64,000 nucleotides of DNA from the NCBI GenBank assembly GCA_964390565.1, contig CAYMII010000008.1, positions 32,510 to 96,509 on the forward strand. Reading direction: 5' to 3'. Positions 51,937 to 61,423 of the stretch are shown one piece after another. Made by a program: the position numbers and the translations under genes. Positions within the stretch are counted from its first letter, which is position 1; every line of letters begins with the position of its first letter. This DNA is from UBA8529 sp964390565. GTDB taxonomy: Bacteria > Bacteroidota > Bacteroidia > Bacteroidales > Tenuifilaceae. The notes under the pieces were generated by a model that worked only from the letters and a program-made list of their open reading frames with translations, was not told the origin of the DNA and did not search any database.

Positions 51937-53580
51937 TTAATAATGTTCAAAATGCTTATCCTCATTTTCATTTAAATGAAAATTATACCCAGTTGAAGAT
52001 TTCTTAGATGAAGATTTACCTGTTGTTGAAACATGTTTATCATTAATATCCTTTTTCTTAGCCTCTCTTTTCTTAAATACATTACCTCCAACATTATCAA
52101 CCCTAAAGAACGATACTAAATCTTTTAGCTGTTCAGCTTGACTTGATAACTCCTCAGCACTTGTAGAAAGCTCTTCGCTTGCTGCAGCATTCTGCTGAGA
52201 AACTGAATTTAATTGATTAACAGCACCATTAATTTGAAGTGTACCATTATTCTGTTCGTTGCTGGCAGCCGATATTTCTTGAACCATTCTAGTTGTTTTT
52301 TCGATATCGGGTAATAGTTCTACCAATTTTTTCCCAGCACCATCCGATAAATCAAGGCTCTTTATTGATAATGAAACGATTTCATCGGCAGCAACTTTAC
52401 TCCTTTCGGCAAGTTTACGAACTTCAGCTGCAACAACAGCAAAACCTCTACCATGCTCACCAGCACGAGCAGCTTCAACTGCTGCATTAAGCGCAAGAAT
52501 GTTTGTTTGAAAAGCAATGTCGTTAATTATCTTGATCTTATCAGCAATTATTCGGTTAGCATCAACTGCATTACTTGAACGAGTAACAACATCTTGCATT
52601 CCTTGGTAAGTAGTTAACGATATCTTTTCGGTATGAGTAGCATTTTGGCTATTCTGCTCAATATTTGAGGTCATTTGCTCCATGGTTGATGACACCTCTT
52701 CAACTGAAGCCGCTTGTTCATTAGCTCCCTGAGAAAGTTCTTGTGAAGTACTGCTCATTTGTTCGCTAGCTGCAGCAATATTATCGGCGCCAGCTATTAC
52801 ATTACTTATAATGTCCTTTAGCTTGCCAACCATTTCCTTTAGGGCTTCGGCAAGAATACCAACTTCATCCTTCTGATCAACATCAAGATCAGCCATTAAA
52901 TTACCTTCTGCAATTTCTTTGGCAAAGTCAACTCCTAACTTTAATGGTTTAGCAATTAAATTAACAAGCACATATGTGAAAATTATGGCAATAACAATGG
53001 CTATTATATTTACAATTATTGAAACTGTAAAAACATTTGTTGTGGTTGAATCAAATACCTTATCGGCTGCACTATTCTCAGCTTCGATAAATGAAACTAG
53101 TTTGTTTATAGGAATTGTAAGGCCGGTAAGTATCTCATCAAATTTTGCATCTATTTTTTGAATATCTTCCATTGAACCATCCGCTTTAAGCAATGGTAGC
53201 ATCTCGTTCTCAAATAGTGCAATAAATTCATCAATATGCCCTTTAGCCTCTTTTAATAGATCTCTTTCGACGTTTGTGTCAACTATCTTTTCAAGATTTG
53301 CTATATCGCCTTTAGCATCTTCTTTAACTTCTTCCCATACTCTCTGAGAATTTGCTAAATCACGGTTAATTACGGCATCAGCAACAACCTGATAAAGTTT
53401 GGTTCCCATTGACTCAACCTCTTTAGCATTAGTTAATGCATTTGCTCTTAAAGCTCCTTCATCCTGAAGTTTTGCTAACCGACTTTGCTGGCTCAATTGA
53501 TATATTGAAACCATTACAAAAAGACCGATTACTATTGCGAAGCTAACGATTAACTTCTGTGAAATTTTAAGGTTTTTCAT
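51937..53580 (-). CDS. Methyl-accepting chemotaxis protein
   Basis: Transmembrane chemoreceptor of 547 aa. TM1 is at about residues 9-28, a periplasmic four-helix-bundle sensor runs to about 182 and TM2 lies at about 183-207. A HAMP domain follows (about 208-262) and then the cytoplasmic coiled coil. The protein-interaction tip DIAFQTNILALNAAVEAARA is fully conserved, followed by GEHGRGFAVVAAEVRKLAER. The C-terminal tail is Lys/Ser-rich without an evident CheR-binding pentapeptide. It is last in a likely operon with a receiver, CheW and a porin; CheA is not in the window. The ligand is unknown. Confidence 0.95.
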   Translation of the reverse strand: MKNLKISQKLIVSFAIVIGLFVMVSIYQLSQQSRLAKLQDEGALRANALTNAKEVESMGTKLYQVVADAVINRDLANSQRVWEEVKEDAKGDIANLEKIVDTNVERDLLKEAKGHIDEFIALFENEMLPLLKADGSMEDIQKIDAKFDEILTGLTIPINKLVSFIEAENSAADKVFDSTTTNVFTVSIIVNIIAIVIAIIFTYVLVNLIAKPLKLGVDFAKEIAEGNLMADLDVDQKDEVGILAEALKEMVGKLKDIISNVIAGADNIAAASEQMSSTSQELSQGANEQAASVEEVSSTMEQMTSNIEQNSQNATHTEKISLTTYQGMQDVVTRSSNAVDANRIIADKIKIINDIAFQTNILALNAAVEAARAGEHGRGFAVVAAEVRKLAERSKVAADEIVSLSIKSLDLSDGAGKKLVELLPDIEKTTRMVQEISAASNEQNNGTLQINGAVNQLNSVSQQNAAASEELSTSAEELSSQAEQLKDLVSFFRVDNVGGNVFKKREAKKKDINDKHVSTTGKSSSKKSSTGYNFHLNENEDKHFEHY

Positions 53581-53607
53581 ATTATAAGTATTTGTTAATA
53601 TTAAAAA

Positions 53608-54756
53608 TCATAAGGAAAGGTTTAACCTAAGTGTTGAAATAAGTGCATTTGAACTGCTCCTGCTCATACCAGGGTTTAAAATATATTGAAAATTAGGTTG
53701 AATTGAGATTTTGTTGTTTAATGTTAAGGTGTAGTTAAATTCAATTGCCGTTTCGCTGCGATAAGTTGTAATGGAGTTGCTATTATAATAATCATTATTG
53801 ATACTAGCATGCGCAACAGCGATGCCAACAACATCATCATTTCGTAAGAAAGGCGAGTAGAAGTTTACACCACCTGCAAAGTACCAATCCAAATAGTTTC
53901 TGCTTGTTGGTGCGTGACCTAGCTGAATAAAGCCATTCAGCTTTTTACTGTTCGAAAACTCAGCAAGGGTTTGATCTGCAATTGCATATAACCCGTAATT
54001 ATGTTTTTTTATTGATGATGGGTTAACGACATCTTCAAAGCTTCCGGTATGATAGTAACCACACAGCTTATATTTACCCGTCTTAGAAGATAGAATAATC
54101 TCCCCAGCATAGTAAACACCTTGCTCCTTACTTACACTCTGTTTAAGGTTGTATGGATCGCTATCCAAATTACCTGGATCGCCATCAATTATGGCTGTTT
54201 GAATCGCAAAGGCATCGGAAAAAGCATAGTTAACCATTATGCCAAGCGCATTTTTTGGAAAAATTGAGAGGGGAACATTCCCAGATACGGAAGGAACAAC
54301 TCCAAAGGCGCTATTGATAAAATTTAACCCTTCATCTGAAACAATGAATTCCGAGTTAAGATCAATAATACCCAAATTAAACCAAAGCTTTTCAAAAGTA
54401 TGCCTATATCGAAACTCAAATAAGTAGGTATAGTTGCCATTTTCGATGTTAGTAAAAACTTGGTTATCGCCCACTAAATCTGCTGAGGGGGTTTGACCAT
54501 GAGAGTTTTGAACTTGAAGATAGAACTCGCCCCCTTTCCAAAGTCCAGCATTTTTAGTATCAAGAGATAGTGATAAGTTGATTTGCCCTAAATACGATGC
54601 ACCTGTTTTTATTCCACCTTTTAGGTTACCCACAAAATCGCCAGTATAGCTAACCCCAAAGTTAAATGCCTTACCTGATGATGCACTTAGAGTATCCTGA
54701 GCAATAAGTGTATTACAGCTAAGAATCAAAAAAATGGTGATTAGTTTTGTTCTCAC
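53608..54756 (-). CDS. OprB-like carbohydrate-selective porin
   Basis: A 382-aa outer membrane barrel with signal peptide (LILSCNTLIAQ) and the family features of OprB porins: GVSYTGDFVGNLKGGIKTG at the start, EFRYRHTFEKLWFNLGIIDL in the middle, and the C-terminal strand LISTLRLNLSL ending in an aliphatic residue. OprB-type porins admit sugars. Its position between cheW (15 bp upstream) and the chemoreceptor (27 bp downstream) is unusual and suggests a joint function, inferred only from the gene order. Confidence 0.85.
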   Translation of the reverse strand: MRTKLITIFLILSCNTLIAQDTLSASSGKAFNFGVSYTGDFVGNLKGGIKTGASYLGQINLSLSLDTKNAGLWKGGEFYLQVQNSHGQTPSADLVGDNQVFTNIENGNYTYLFEFRYRHTFEKLWFNLGIIDLNSEFIVSDEGLNFINSAFGVVPSVSGNVPLSIFPKNALGIMVNYAFSDAFAIQTAIIDGDPGNLDSDPYNLKQSVSKEQGVYYAGEIILSSKTGKYKLCGYYHTGSFEDVVNPSSIKKHNYGLYAIADQTLAEFSNSKKLNGFIQLGHAPTSRNYLDWYFAGGVNFYSPFLRNDDVVGIAVAHASINNDYYNSNSITTYRSETAIEFNYTLTLNNKISIQPNFQYILNPGMSRSSSNALISTLRLNLSL

Positions 54757-54771
54757 GGTTTGTTATTTAGA

Positions 54772-55284
54772 TTATAAATTTGTCTCTACTTCAATGTTTT
54801 CGGTTGTAGTGCTTGTTATGCTCTCGATTTCGTCGTTTAAAAGCACGCCTTTAATATCTACTATCATTATAAAGGATTCTCCAGTCTGATAGATTCCATC
54901 AATGAAATTGGAATTGTATTTACTTCCGATGGTTGGTGCAGGCAGCATTTTCTCTGGTTCAATCTGATGCACCTCGTTAACCGAATCAACTAGGATACCA
55001 AACTTGATGTATCTATCATCAATCGTTGCCTCCATTACTAAAATGCAAGTGCTACTAGTAACCTCGGTAAAGGTTAACCCAAATTTCTTATGGATATCGA
55101 TTACAGGGAGAACTTCACCTCGAAGGTTTATTATACCTCTAATGTACTCTGGTGCACGTGGAATCCTGGTAATTTTAGGCATTTCCAAGATACTAAGAAC
55201 CGAAGCAACGTTTGTTGCAAACTCTTCGTCGTTTAAACGAAACGATAGGTACGAGTTAATGGTTGATGAGTTCTCTACATTCAT
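54772..55284 (-). CDS. cheW: CheW chemotaxis adaptor
   Basis: A 170-aa CheW-domain protein linking receptors to the CheA kinase. Motifs: YLSFRLNDEEFATNVASVLSI, RIPRAPEYIRGIINLRGEVL with PVIDIHKKFGL, and FGILVDSVNEVHQIEPEKML. It is the second gene of the receiver-CheW-porin-receptor set: 43 bp after the receiver gene and 15 bp before the porin gene. CheA is not nearby. Confidence 0.95.
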   Translation of the reverse strand: MNVENSSTINSYLSFRLNDEEFATNVASVLSILEMPKITRIPRAPEYIRGIINLRGEVLPVIDIHKKFGLTFTEVTSSTCILVMEATIDDRYIKFGILVDSVNEVHQIEPEKMLPAPTIGSKYNSNFIDGIYQTGESFIMIVDIKGVLLNDEIESITSTTTENIEVETNL

Positions 55285-55327
55285 GGCTTTCTACTTTAAT
55301 TTATCATTTTAAAAAATTATTTCTTAC

Positions 55328-55726
55328 TTAAGAAAGAAGCTTTTTGTTAATATAAATATGTCCTGATGATACCTCATTAAGAGCCTTCTCAAGAGTGTCA
55401 AAAATTTCTGATTTAAATACACACCCCTTAAAACCTGCTTCGAGCACTTCATTCAAAAAAACTTTCTCAATGTGCATGGTCACAGCAATAATCTTTAAGT
55501 TCGGGAACAACCATGTAATTTGTTTTGTAGTTTCAAAACCATTTAATCGGTTCATCATAATATCCATAAGAATAATATCCGCATCGCGAATAGTTATTGG
55601 ATCAATCTTAAGAAACTCCTCTCCGCTTTCTGCCACTGCGATAACAGTATGATGTAAATTCTCCTGAATAAAAAGGCGAAGAGTATTTAAAAACTGCTTA
55701 TTATCGTCAACAATTATAAGTTTCAT
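55328..55726 (-). CDS. Stand-alone receiver domain, NarL type
   Basis: A 132-aa response regulator with only the REC domain: acidic pocket IIVDDNKQF, phospho-Asp in ADIILMDIMMN, conserved Thr in IIAVTMH and the Lys in GCVFKSEIF. The last segment TLEKALNEVSSGHIYINKKLL is the linker normally leading to a LuxR-type HTH, and the gene stops exactly there. It is therefore a NarL-like regulator without output domain, perhaps a CheY-like switch for the operon it heads. Promoter box at 55747-55754. Confidence 0.88.
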   Translation of the reverse strand: MKLIIVDDNKQFLNTLRLFIQENLHHTVIAVAESGEEFLKIDPITIRDADIILMDIMMNRLNGFETTKQITWLFPNLKIIAVTMHIEKVFLNEVLEAGFKGCVFKSEIFDTLEKALNEVSSGHIYINKKLLS

Positions 55727-55746
55727 ATTAAAATAATTTCAACACT

Positions 55747-55754
55747 CAAATGTA
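55747..55754 (-). promoter_or_regulatory. -7 box of the receiver-cheW-porin-MCP operon
   Basis: The minus strand reads TACATTTG, 20 bp before ATG 55726, with a TTG 22 bp further upstream as a possible -33. Confidence 0.55.
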
Positions 55755-55865
55755 TACCTGAAATATAATTATTGAACAATATTAAACCCTAAAAATAATT
55801 CACTAAACACTAGATTTTCAATGGGATATAATCTATTTCTTATTTAGGCGATACACTAAAATAGA

Positions 55866-55903
55866 ATAGGGTTTTACCTAATAATTCTTAGGCAAAACCC
55901 TAT
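55866..55903 (-). terminator. 16-bp hairpin after the LuxR regulator gene
   Basis: Arms 55866-55881 and 55888-55903 with loop TAATTC. One position pairs G-U when read from the minus strand but would be A-C on the plus strand, so it is a minus-strand RNA hairpin, 44 bp after the regulator stop. T-tail weak (TTCTATTTTA). Confidence 0.65.
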
Positions 55904-55947
55904 CTTAATAATTGAACAGATTATTTAAAACTCAAATTAAATAATCG

Positions 55948-56604
55948 TTAAATCTTAACTATATTATGCTTAATGGCAAATAGTACCATTGAAATGGTGT
56001 TTTTAGTACCCGTTTTTCGCAATAGTTTGGTTCGATATGCTTCAATAGACTTAACGCTCAGGAATACCTTTTCGGCAATTTCGCCAACCGAAAGCCCATT
56101 GCAAAATAGTGTAAGTATCTCCAACTCTTTATCGGTTAAATCTTCGATTGGTGCATTATTTTTAGCCTCCCCCTTTACATTTGTATCGAATATTATTTTC
56201 CGAAGTAGCTCATTGGAAAAATGGCTGCCCCCTTCGGCAACAGTTTTTATTGCTTGCTCAAGCTCCTCCTTGTCGGATGATTTTAATACAAATCCCTTTA
56301 CACCTGCTACTATCATTTGGTTGTAATAGTTCTGATCGCCGTGCATCGATAGTACTAGGATATTCAAATTGGGAAACTTTGATAAAGCCGCCATTGTTGC
56401 CTCATAGCCATTCATAACTGGCATATCGATATCCATAATTACAAGATCTGGGGTAATACTCTCAATGATATCGATAAACTCTTTACCATTGCTGGCCTCA
56501 GCCACAATTTTACCAATCTTATCGCCCTCAACGATTAACCTCAACCCATTTCTGAAGATTTCGTGATCATCAACCAGAACAATTTTATAGATCTTCTTAT
56601 CCAT
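55948..56604 (-). CDS. NarL/LuxR-type response regulator
   Basis: A 218-aa two-component regulator. The receiver (about residues 5-120) has VLVDDHEIFRNGLRLI, phospho-Asp in DLVIMDIDMPVMNG and FVLKSSDKEELEQ. The LuxR-type HTH (about 150-215) has LTDKELEILTLFCNGLSVGE and KSIEAYRTKLLRKTG. It lies 6 bp after the 1530-aa kinase gene, which has the HisKA_3 type that goes with NarL regulators, so the pair is a cognate system. The target genes are unknown. Confidence 0.95.
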   Translation of the reverse strand: MDKKIYKIVLVDDHEIFRNGLRLIVEGDKIGKIVAEASNGKEFIDIIESITPDLVIMDIDMPVMNGYEATMAALSKFPNLNILVLSMHGDQNYYNQMIVAGVKGFVLKSSDKEELEQAIKTVAEGGSHFSNELLRKIIFDTNVKGEAKNNAPIEDLTDKELEILTLFCNGLSVGEIAEKVFLSVKSIEAYRTKLLRKTGTKNTISMVLFAIKHNIVKI

Positions 56605-56610
56605 AATAAA

Positions 56611-59600
56611 TTATACCAGATTATTACTTTCTAAAGGTAAACTAATAATTATATTAACCCCTTTACCGATAGCGCTAACAACGTTAATTGTGCCATCAAG
56701 GGTGTTTATTCTTTGAATAATATTAAAAAGGCCAATTCCTTTTCCCTGACTCACAGATTTATTATAATCGAACCCAATACCATCATCGGTATATTGCAAT
56801 TTAATACATCCGTTGATTTCATTCAAGTTAATAATTACTTTTGAAGCATTTGCATACTTTAAAGTATTATTAATCAACTCTGTTACAATACGATATATAA
56901 TAATCTCAATATTTTTATTGAATCGATTATCAATGTTGGACTCGTAATCGATTTTTAGCTTTTGCGTTTGATTGATATTTGAAATAAAATTCTTCAACGC
57001 TGCGTTAACCCCAAATGTAGTTATTGTTCTAGGACTCAGATTATTTGAAATCTCTCTAATAGTATCAATCGCCTCGTTAAGATTTGATATGCCATTCTCA
57101 AAAATCATATCCCTTTTTGAATCATCATCGGTTTGGTGTAGCCATTGGAAAAATAGCTTAATGGTTGATAAAATTGGGCCCAATCCATCATGTAGTTCTT
57201 GCGAAAATCTATTTCTTTCGCGCTCTTCGGCCTCAACAATATACGACAGGGTTTTACGCTCTTGATCTCTTTTTTCTGTGATATCTTCTTTAATTGCGAC
57301 AAAATGAATTATATCACCCTTCTCATTAGTAATTGGAGATATTAATGCGTTCTCCCAGTACTTTTCACCATTCTTTTTTAAATTACAGAACTGTCCCTGC
57401 CAATCATTTCCAGAAAGTATAGTATCCCAAAGATTTTTGTATTCCTCCTTAGAAGTATAACCTGATTTTAAAACGCTTGGAGTATTTCCAATTGCCTCAT
57501 CGCACGAATAGCCTGTTACCTCAATGAATTTTCTATTTACAAATTCAATACACCCCTTTGTATCGGTAATAACTATTGATGCGGGGCTTTGTTCTACAGC
57601 CCATGAAAAGGTTTTTAACGAATCCTCATATTTTTTTCGTTCAGTTATATCTCGAGTCATTGATAGGATATGAGGCTTATTATCAATATTAATGATTCGA
57701 GCCGACATCAACGCTGTTTTCACAGAACCATCTTTCAAGCGAAACTCGGCTTCAAGGTTGTTACATATTCCATCTTTCATCAACCCTTCAACAAGTTTCT
57801 GTCTGTCGCTTGGGTTTTTCCAAATATTTATTTCTAACGACGATTTACCAATTACTTCTTTCTCTGTATATCCAGTTAAACGAGTAAAACCCTCGTTTAC
57901 TTCGATATAAGTCCCATCTAATGCATTAATATTAACAGAATCTGGGCTAGTTTTAAACGATAATCTAAATTTTTCTTCGCTATCTCTTAATGCCTTCTCA
58001 ATCTCCTTTTCCTTTGTGATATCTGCATCAACTCCTCTATATCCAACAATATTATCATTAATATCAAAAATTGGACTTCCACTTGTTCGAAGGGTTACCT
58101 TATGTCCATCTTTGTGAATATTAACATTAATAAAATTTTTAATCTTATGCTGACTATTAATAAGTTTGAACGCGTTCTCCATTAGATATTCTTTTTCGTT
58201 TGGATCAAATAAGTCATAAAAATGTATTTTCCCAACAACTTCCTCAACGCTATAGCCCAGAACTTTTTCCACAACACTATTTGAATAGGTATAAAGACCA
58301 TTAGCATCAATCTCCCAGAACCACTCTTCGGCTGATTCTGCGACTTTTTGGAAACGATCTTCGCTTTCGGCCAAAGCTTTCTCCGCTAACTTTCGAGCGG
58401 TGGTATCTCTTGAAAACATCGATACTCCAATTACTTTACCCTCAATTTGTATAGGATTTACAGATACTTCAAAATACCTCCGATAATCGCCAATTTCAAC
58501 ACCATCCTCAAAAATAAAATACTCTCCACTTAAGCCTTTATCATAACGGGGTTTCCATATTTCCTTTAAATATTCAGGCAGTGAATCTAGAATATTAATG
58601 CCAGGTTCTAATGATATACCAAATGCATCATAAAACTCTGATCTAAAAAACTCATTAACATATAGTATTTCATAATTTGTGCTTATTGCCCAAATACTAT
58701 CAAGCGTACTATCAACAATTGCACGTACTTTTGCCTGACTCTCGCGGTTTGCTTTTTCAGCAATTACCTTTTCTGTAATATCCCTTGAAAAAACATAGTA
58801 ACCTGCTACTTGACCACTTTCGTCGAAATGAGGAATACATGAAACAGAAACAAAAAGATTTTCACCCATTTTTGTTAAAATCTCATTTTCATAGTTTACC
58901 TTTTCGCCTCTCAATACTTTTTGAATATTCTCAAGATTAGCGACCATGTACTCTTCGCCTAGAACTTCGCGTATATGCTTACCAATAATTTCATGGTTGG
59001 GTAAACCACAAAGCCTTTCATAATTTTCGTTTACATACCGATAATGCAATGACTTGTCAACATAAGAAATGTAAGCAGGTATATTATTTGTGATCATCCT
59101 TATTTGCTCTTCGCTTTCTTGAATTGAATACTCTGCTTTTTTCCTTTCGGTTATATCTTGAATTGTTCCAATAAGTGAAATAATTTTCCCTCGATCATCG
59201 AATTCTGCTTTACCAAGACCATTTACCCATCGCACCTCGCCATCAGATTTGCGAACGATTCGATACTCCTTATCAAATGGCTCTCGATTAGTAATAACAT
59301 TTTCAGTAAGATATTTACCCATCATCTCCTGATCATCGGGATGGATGATATCAATCCAGCCAGGAATGGTTCGTGAATACGAAATATCTATTCCAAAAAT
59401 ATTGTCAAGCACCTCCGATGATTCCCAATAACCTTTTTCAAAATCAGTTATATAAGAGCCTATGTTTGCTGCACGTTGAGATTCTTTAAAAAAGAATTCG
59501 CTTCGTCGTAAATTATTTTCAACCTCAACCCTCTCCATTTCACCACTAATGCTATTAGCAACAATATTTAAGATTGATTTTGCTAGATTAATTTTAGCAA

Positions 59601-61203
59601 GTCTCTTTTTACCAATTAACGCAATAAAACCAATAGGCTCGTTTTTAGAGTTCCAAAGTGGTTGGCCGATATATGATTCAGCCTCCATTTGCTTTAGAGC
59701 AATATCGCTTGGGAAAAGGTTAGATATATCGCATGGATAAATGCAAAGCTGTTTCCCATATACATTTTCACAAGGTGTACCTGAAAGAAAATATGAAATC
59801 TCTTTAGAATGATTCCCATTTTTATAGTATGAGACTGACTGAGCTTTTAAAATTGCTGAGTTAACCCTATTAATTAATACATATTCAAAATCGAGCTTTT
59901 CGCTTAAATACTTTGACATTGCATCGAAGAAATTGAATTGGGTATTCTCCCATTTATGAAAAGAAATAAACTCTAAGCAATCTTCAATGGCCTTTGATTC
60001 AGTAACATCCTGAACCATAGAAATTACTCCAATAAGTTCTCCGCCTGCAGCTTTTATTGGTGTATTTAACCATTCACAAGTAATTTTTGCACCCTGTTTT
60101 GTAATATTCTCGTTAGTACTATTTAAATCAACACCATCCTTAAGCAATTTTTCCCATAGAGACAATATCTCTAGACTAATACTTGGATGAATAATAGTTT
60201 CGACAGCTTTTTTCCCAACCACTTCTTCTTTAGTAAATCCAAATATCTTTTCGGCAGCAGGATTCCAATTTACAATACTCATATCCTTTGCCCATACTAT
60301 GCATGCTGATGGCATCAGATCGAATTGCATTTTAAGTGATTTCTCACTTTCGGTTAATGCATCTCTAACTTCAATTTCATTCTCAATAAAAAAGATAATT
60401 GTTCGAGCAGCAAGAAACCCTCCAATTACAATTATGTAAAGCGCAAGCATTAAATGACCATCATCGAACCCGTTATGTTTTAATAGCACTATACCTAAAC
60501 CAACAAAGCTAAACCATACTAATAAACTGGCTATAATGGATGATACAAAGATTTTAGTATTAACCCTCATTTTCCGTTCAATGGGTAAACGAAGTAAATG
60601 CCTTACAATAGGTAATCGAATAATTAAATCTGAAAAAATTATTATGATTGCAAAATTGATACTATCCTTAATTGCAAAAAATATTGTTAGCTTTCTATCA
60701 ATAGAATGTAATACCTGATTAGACCAGTAAAAAGAGTTAAGCTGAAGTAAATGATTTAATAAAAAAATAAAGGAAACAAACAGAATAATTGAAAAAGAGG
60801 TAATGATTAAGAATAACCTAACAAAATATCTATCAAATCGTTTTTCGTTATTATACTGATTCATTATACCTATTGATGTGAAAAAGAATAGGTAAATTGA
60901 TGTTGTTAAAAAATTGCCAAAACCCTCTTCGGGCCATAATAAAAAAGGGTAGAATGCGCCAAATGAAAGCGCCGATATCAAACCGTATCGCCATCCATAG
61001 GCAATAGATATTGTAAATGGAAAAACAATCGAAATTGGTAAGTTAATAAATGAGCTACCTATTTGACTAGAAATGCTAAAGGGTGAAAGAAAGAAACACA
61101 AAACCCCTGATAATACTGATAGTATTAATTTAAAATTCCTTTCAGAATGGGATTCAGTATTATCAAAAAACCCGAATAATTTAGCGTTTTTTATTAAACT
61201 CAT
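56611..61203 (-). CDS. Large membrane sensor kinase: seven PAS, one GAF, HisKA_3
   Basis: A 1530-aa NarX-type kinase. Residues 1 to about 285 hold seven to eight hydrophobic helices (MASE-like sensor). Seven PAS domains follow, each opened by a signalling coil: PAS 1 about 293-410, a GAF domain about 410-560 (TPCENVYGKQLCIYPCD), then PAS 2-7 in tandem to about 1305. The HisKA_3 histidine is in RFSQELHDGLGPILS (about 1340) and HATPase_c ends at the C-terminus (DDGIGFDYNKS, GKGIGLFNI). It forms an operon with the LuxR regulator. It starts at 61203, divergent from another kinase gene. Confidence 0.93.
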   Translation of the reverse strand: MSLIKNAKLFGFFDNTESHSERNFKLILSVLSGVLCFFLSPFSISSQIGSSFINLPISIVFPFTISIAYGWRYGLISALSFGAFYPFLLWPEEGFGNFLTTSIYLFFFTSIGIMNQYNNEKRFDRYFVRLFLIITSFSIILFVSFIFLLNHLLQLNSFYWSNQVLHSIDRKLTIFFAIKDSINFAIIIIFSDLIIRLPIVRHLLRLPIERKMRVNTKIFVSSIIASLLVWFSFVGLGIVLLKHNGFDDGHLMLALYIIVIGGFLAARTIIFFIENEIEVRDALTESEKSLKMQFDLMPSACIVWAKDMSIVNWNPAAEKIFGFTKEEVVGKKAVETIIHPSISLEILSLWEKLLKDGVDLNSTNENITKQGAKITCEWLNTPIKAAGGELIGVISMVQDVTESKAIEDCLEFISFHKWENTQFNFFDAMSKYLSEKLDFEYVLINRVNSAILKAQSVSYYKNGNHSKEISYFLSGTPCENVYGKQLCIYPCDISNLFPSDIALKQMEAESYIGQPLWNSKNEPIGFIALIGKKRLAKINLAKSILNIVANSISGEMERVEVENNLRRSEFFFKESQRAANIGSYITDFEKGYWESSEVLDNIFGIDISYSRTIPGWIDIIHPDDQEMMGKYLTENVITNREPFDKEYRIVRKSDGEVRWVNGLGKAEFDDRGKIISLIGTIQDITERKKAEYSIQESEEQIRMITNNIPAYISYVDKSLHYRYVNENYERLCGLPNHEIIGKHIREVLGEEYMVANLENIQKVLRGEKVNYENEILTKMGENLFVSVSCIPHFDESGQVAGYYVFSRDITEKVIAEKANRESQAKVRAIVDSTLDSIWAISTNYEILYVNEFFRSEFYDAFGISLEPGINILDSLPEYLKEIWKPRYDKGLSGEYFIFEDGVEIGDYRRYFEVSVNPIQIEGKVIGVSMFSRDTTARKLAEKALAESEDRFQKVAESAEEWFWEIDANGLYTYSNSVVEKVLGYSVEEVVGKIHFYDLFDPNEKEYLMENAFKLINSQHKIKNFINVNIHKDGHKVTLRTSGSPIFDINDNIVGYRGVDADITKEKEIEKALRDSEEKFRLSFKTSPDSVNINALDGTYIEVNEGFTRLTGYTEKEVIGKSSLEINIWKNPSDRQKLVEGLMKDGICNNLEAEFRLKDGSVKTALMSARIINIDNKPHILSMTRDITERKKYEDSLKTFSWAVEQSPASIVITDTKGCIEFVNRKFIEVTGYSCDEAIGNTPSVLKSGYTSKEEYKNLWDTILSGNDWQGQFCNLKKNGEKYWENALISPITNEKGDIIHFVAIKEDITEKRDQERKTLSYIVEAEERERNRFSQELHDGLGPILSTIKLFFQWLHQTDDDSKRDMIFENGISNLNEAIDTIREISNNLSPRTITTFGVNAALKNFISNINQTQKLKIDYESNIDNRFNKNIEIIIYRIVTELINNTLKYANASKVIINLNEINGCIKLQYTDDGIGFDYNKSVSQGKGIGLFNIIQRINTLDGTINVVSAIGKGVNIIISLPLESNNLV

Positions 61204-61423
61204 AGTTATTTAGATTGAAACAAATAAAGATAATGATAACTATTATCGGTATTTATTTCTTATAGATGATTTAAGTCACCTTTCATATTCACTCTTACAT
61301 ATTGTTATTACTGGGTTTCCGATGTTCTTAATCACATTAATAGGTGAGGTAAATCATTAATCTTTTACCCTTTAATGGGTATCTTTTACATTAATTTGCA
61401 TTTCTAATTTACCTATATTATCA

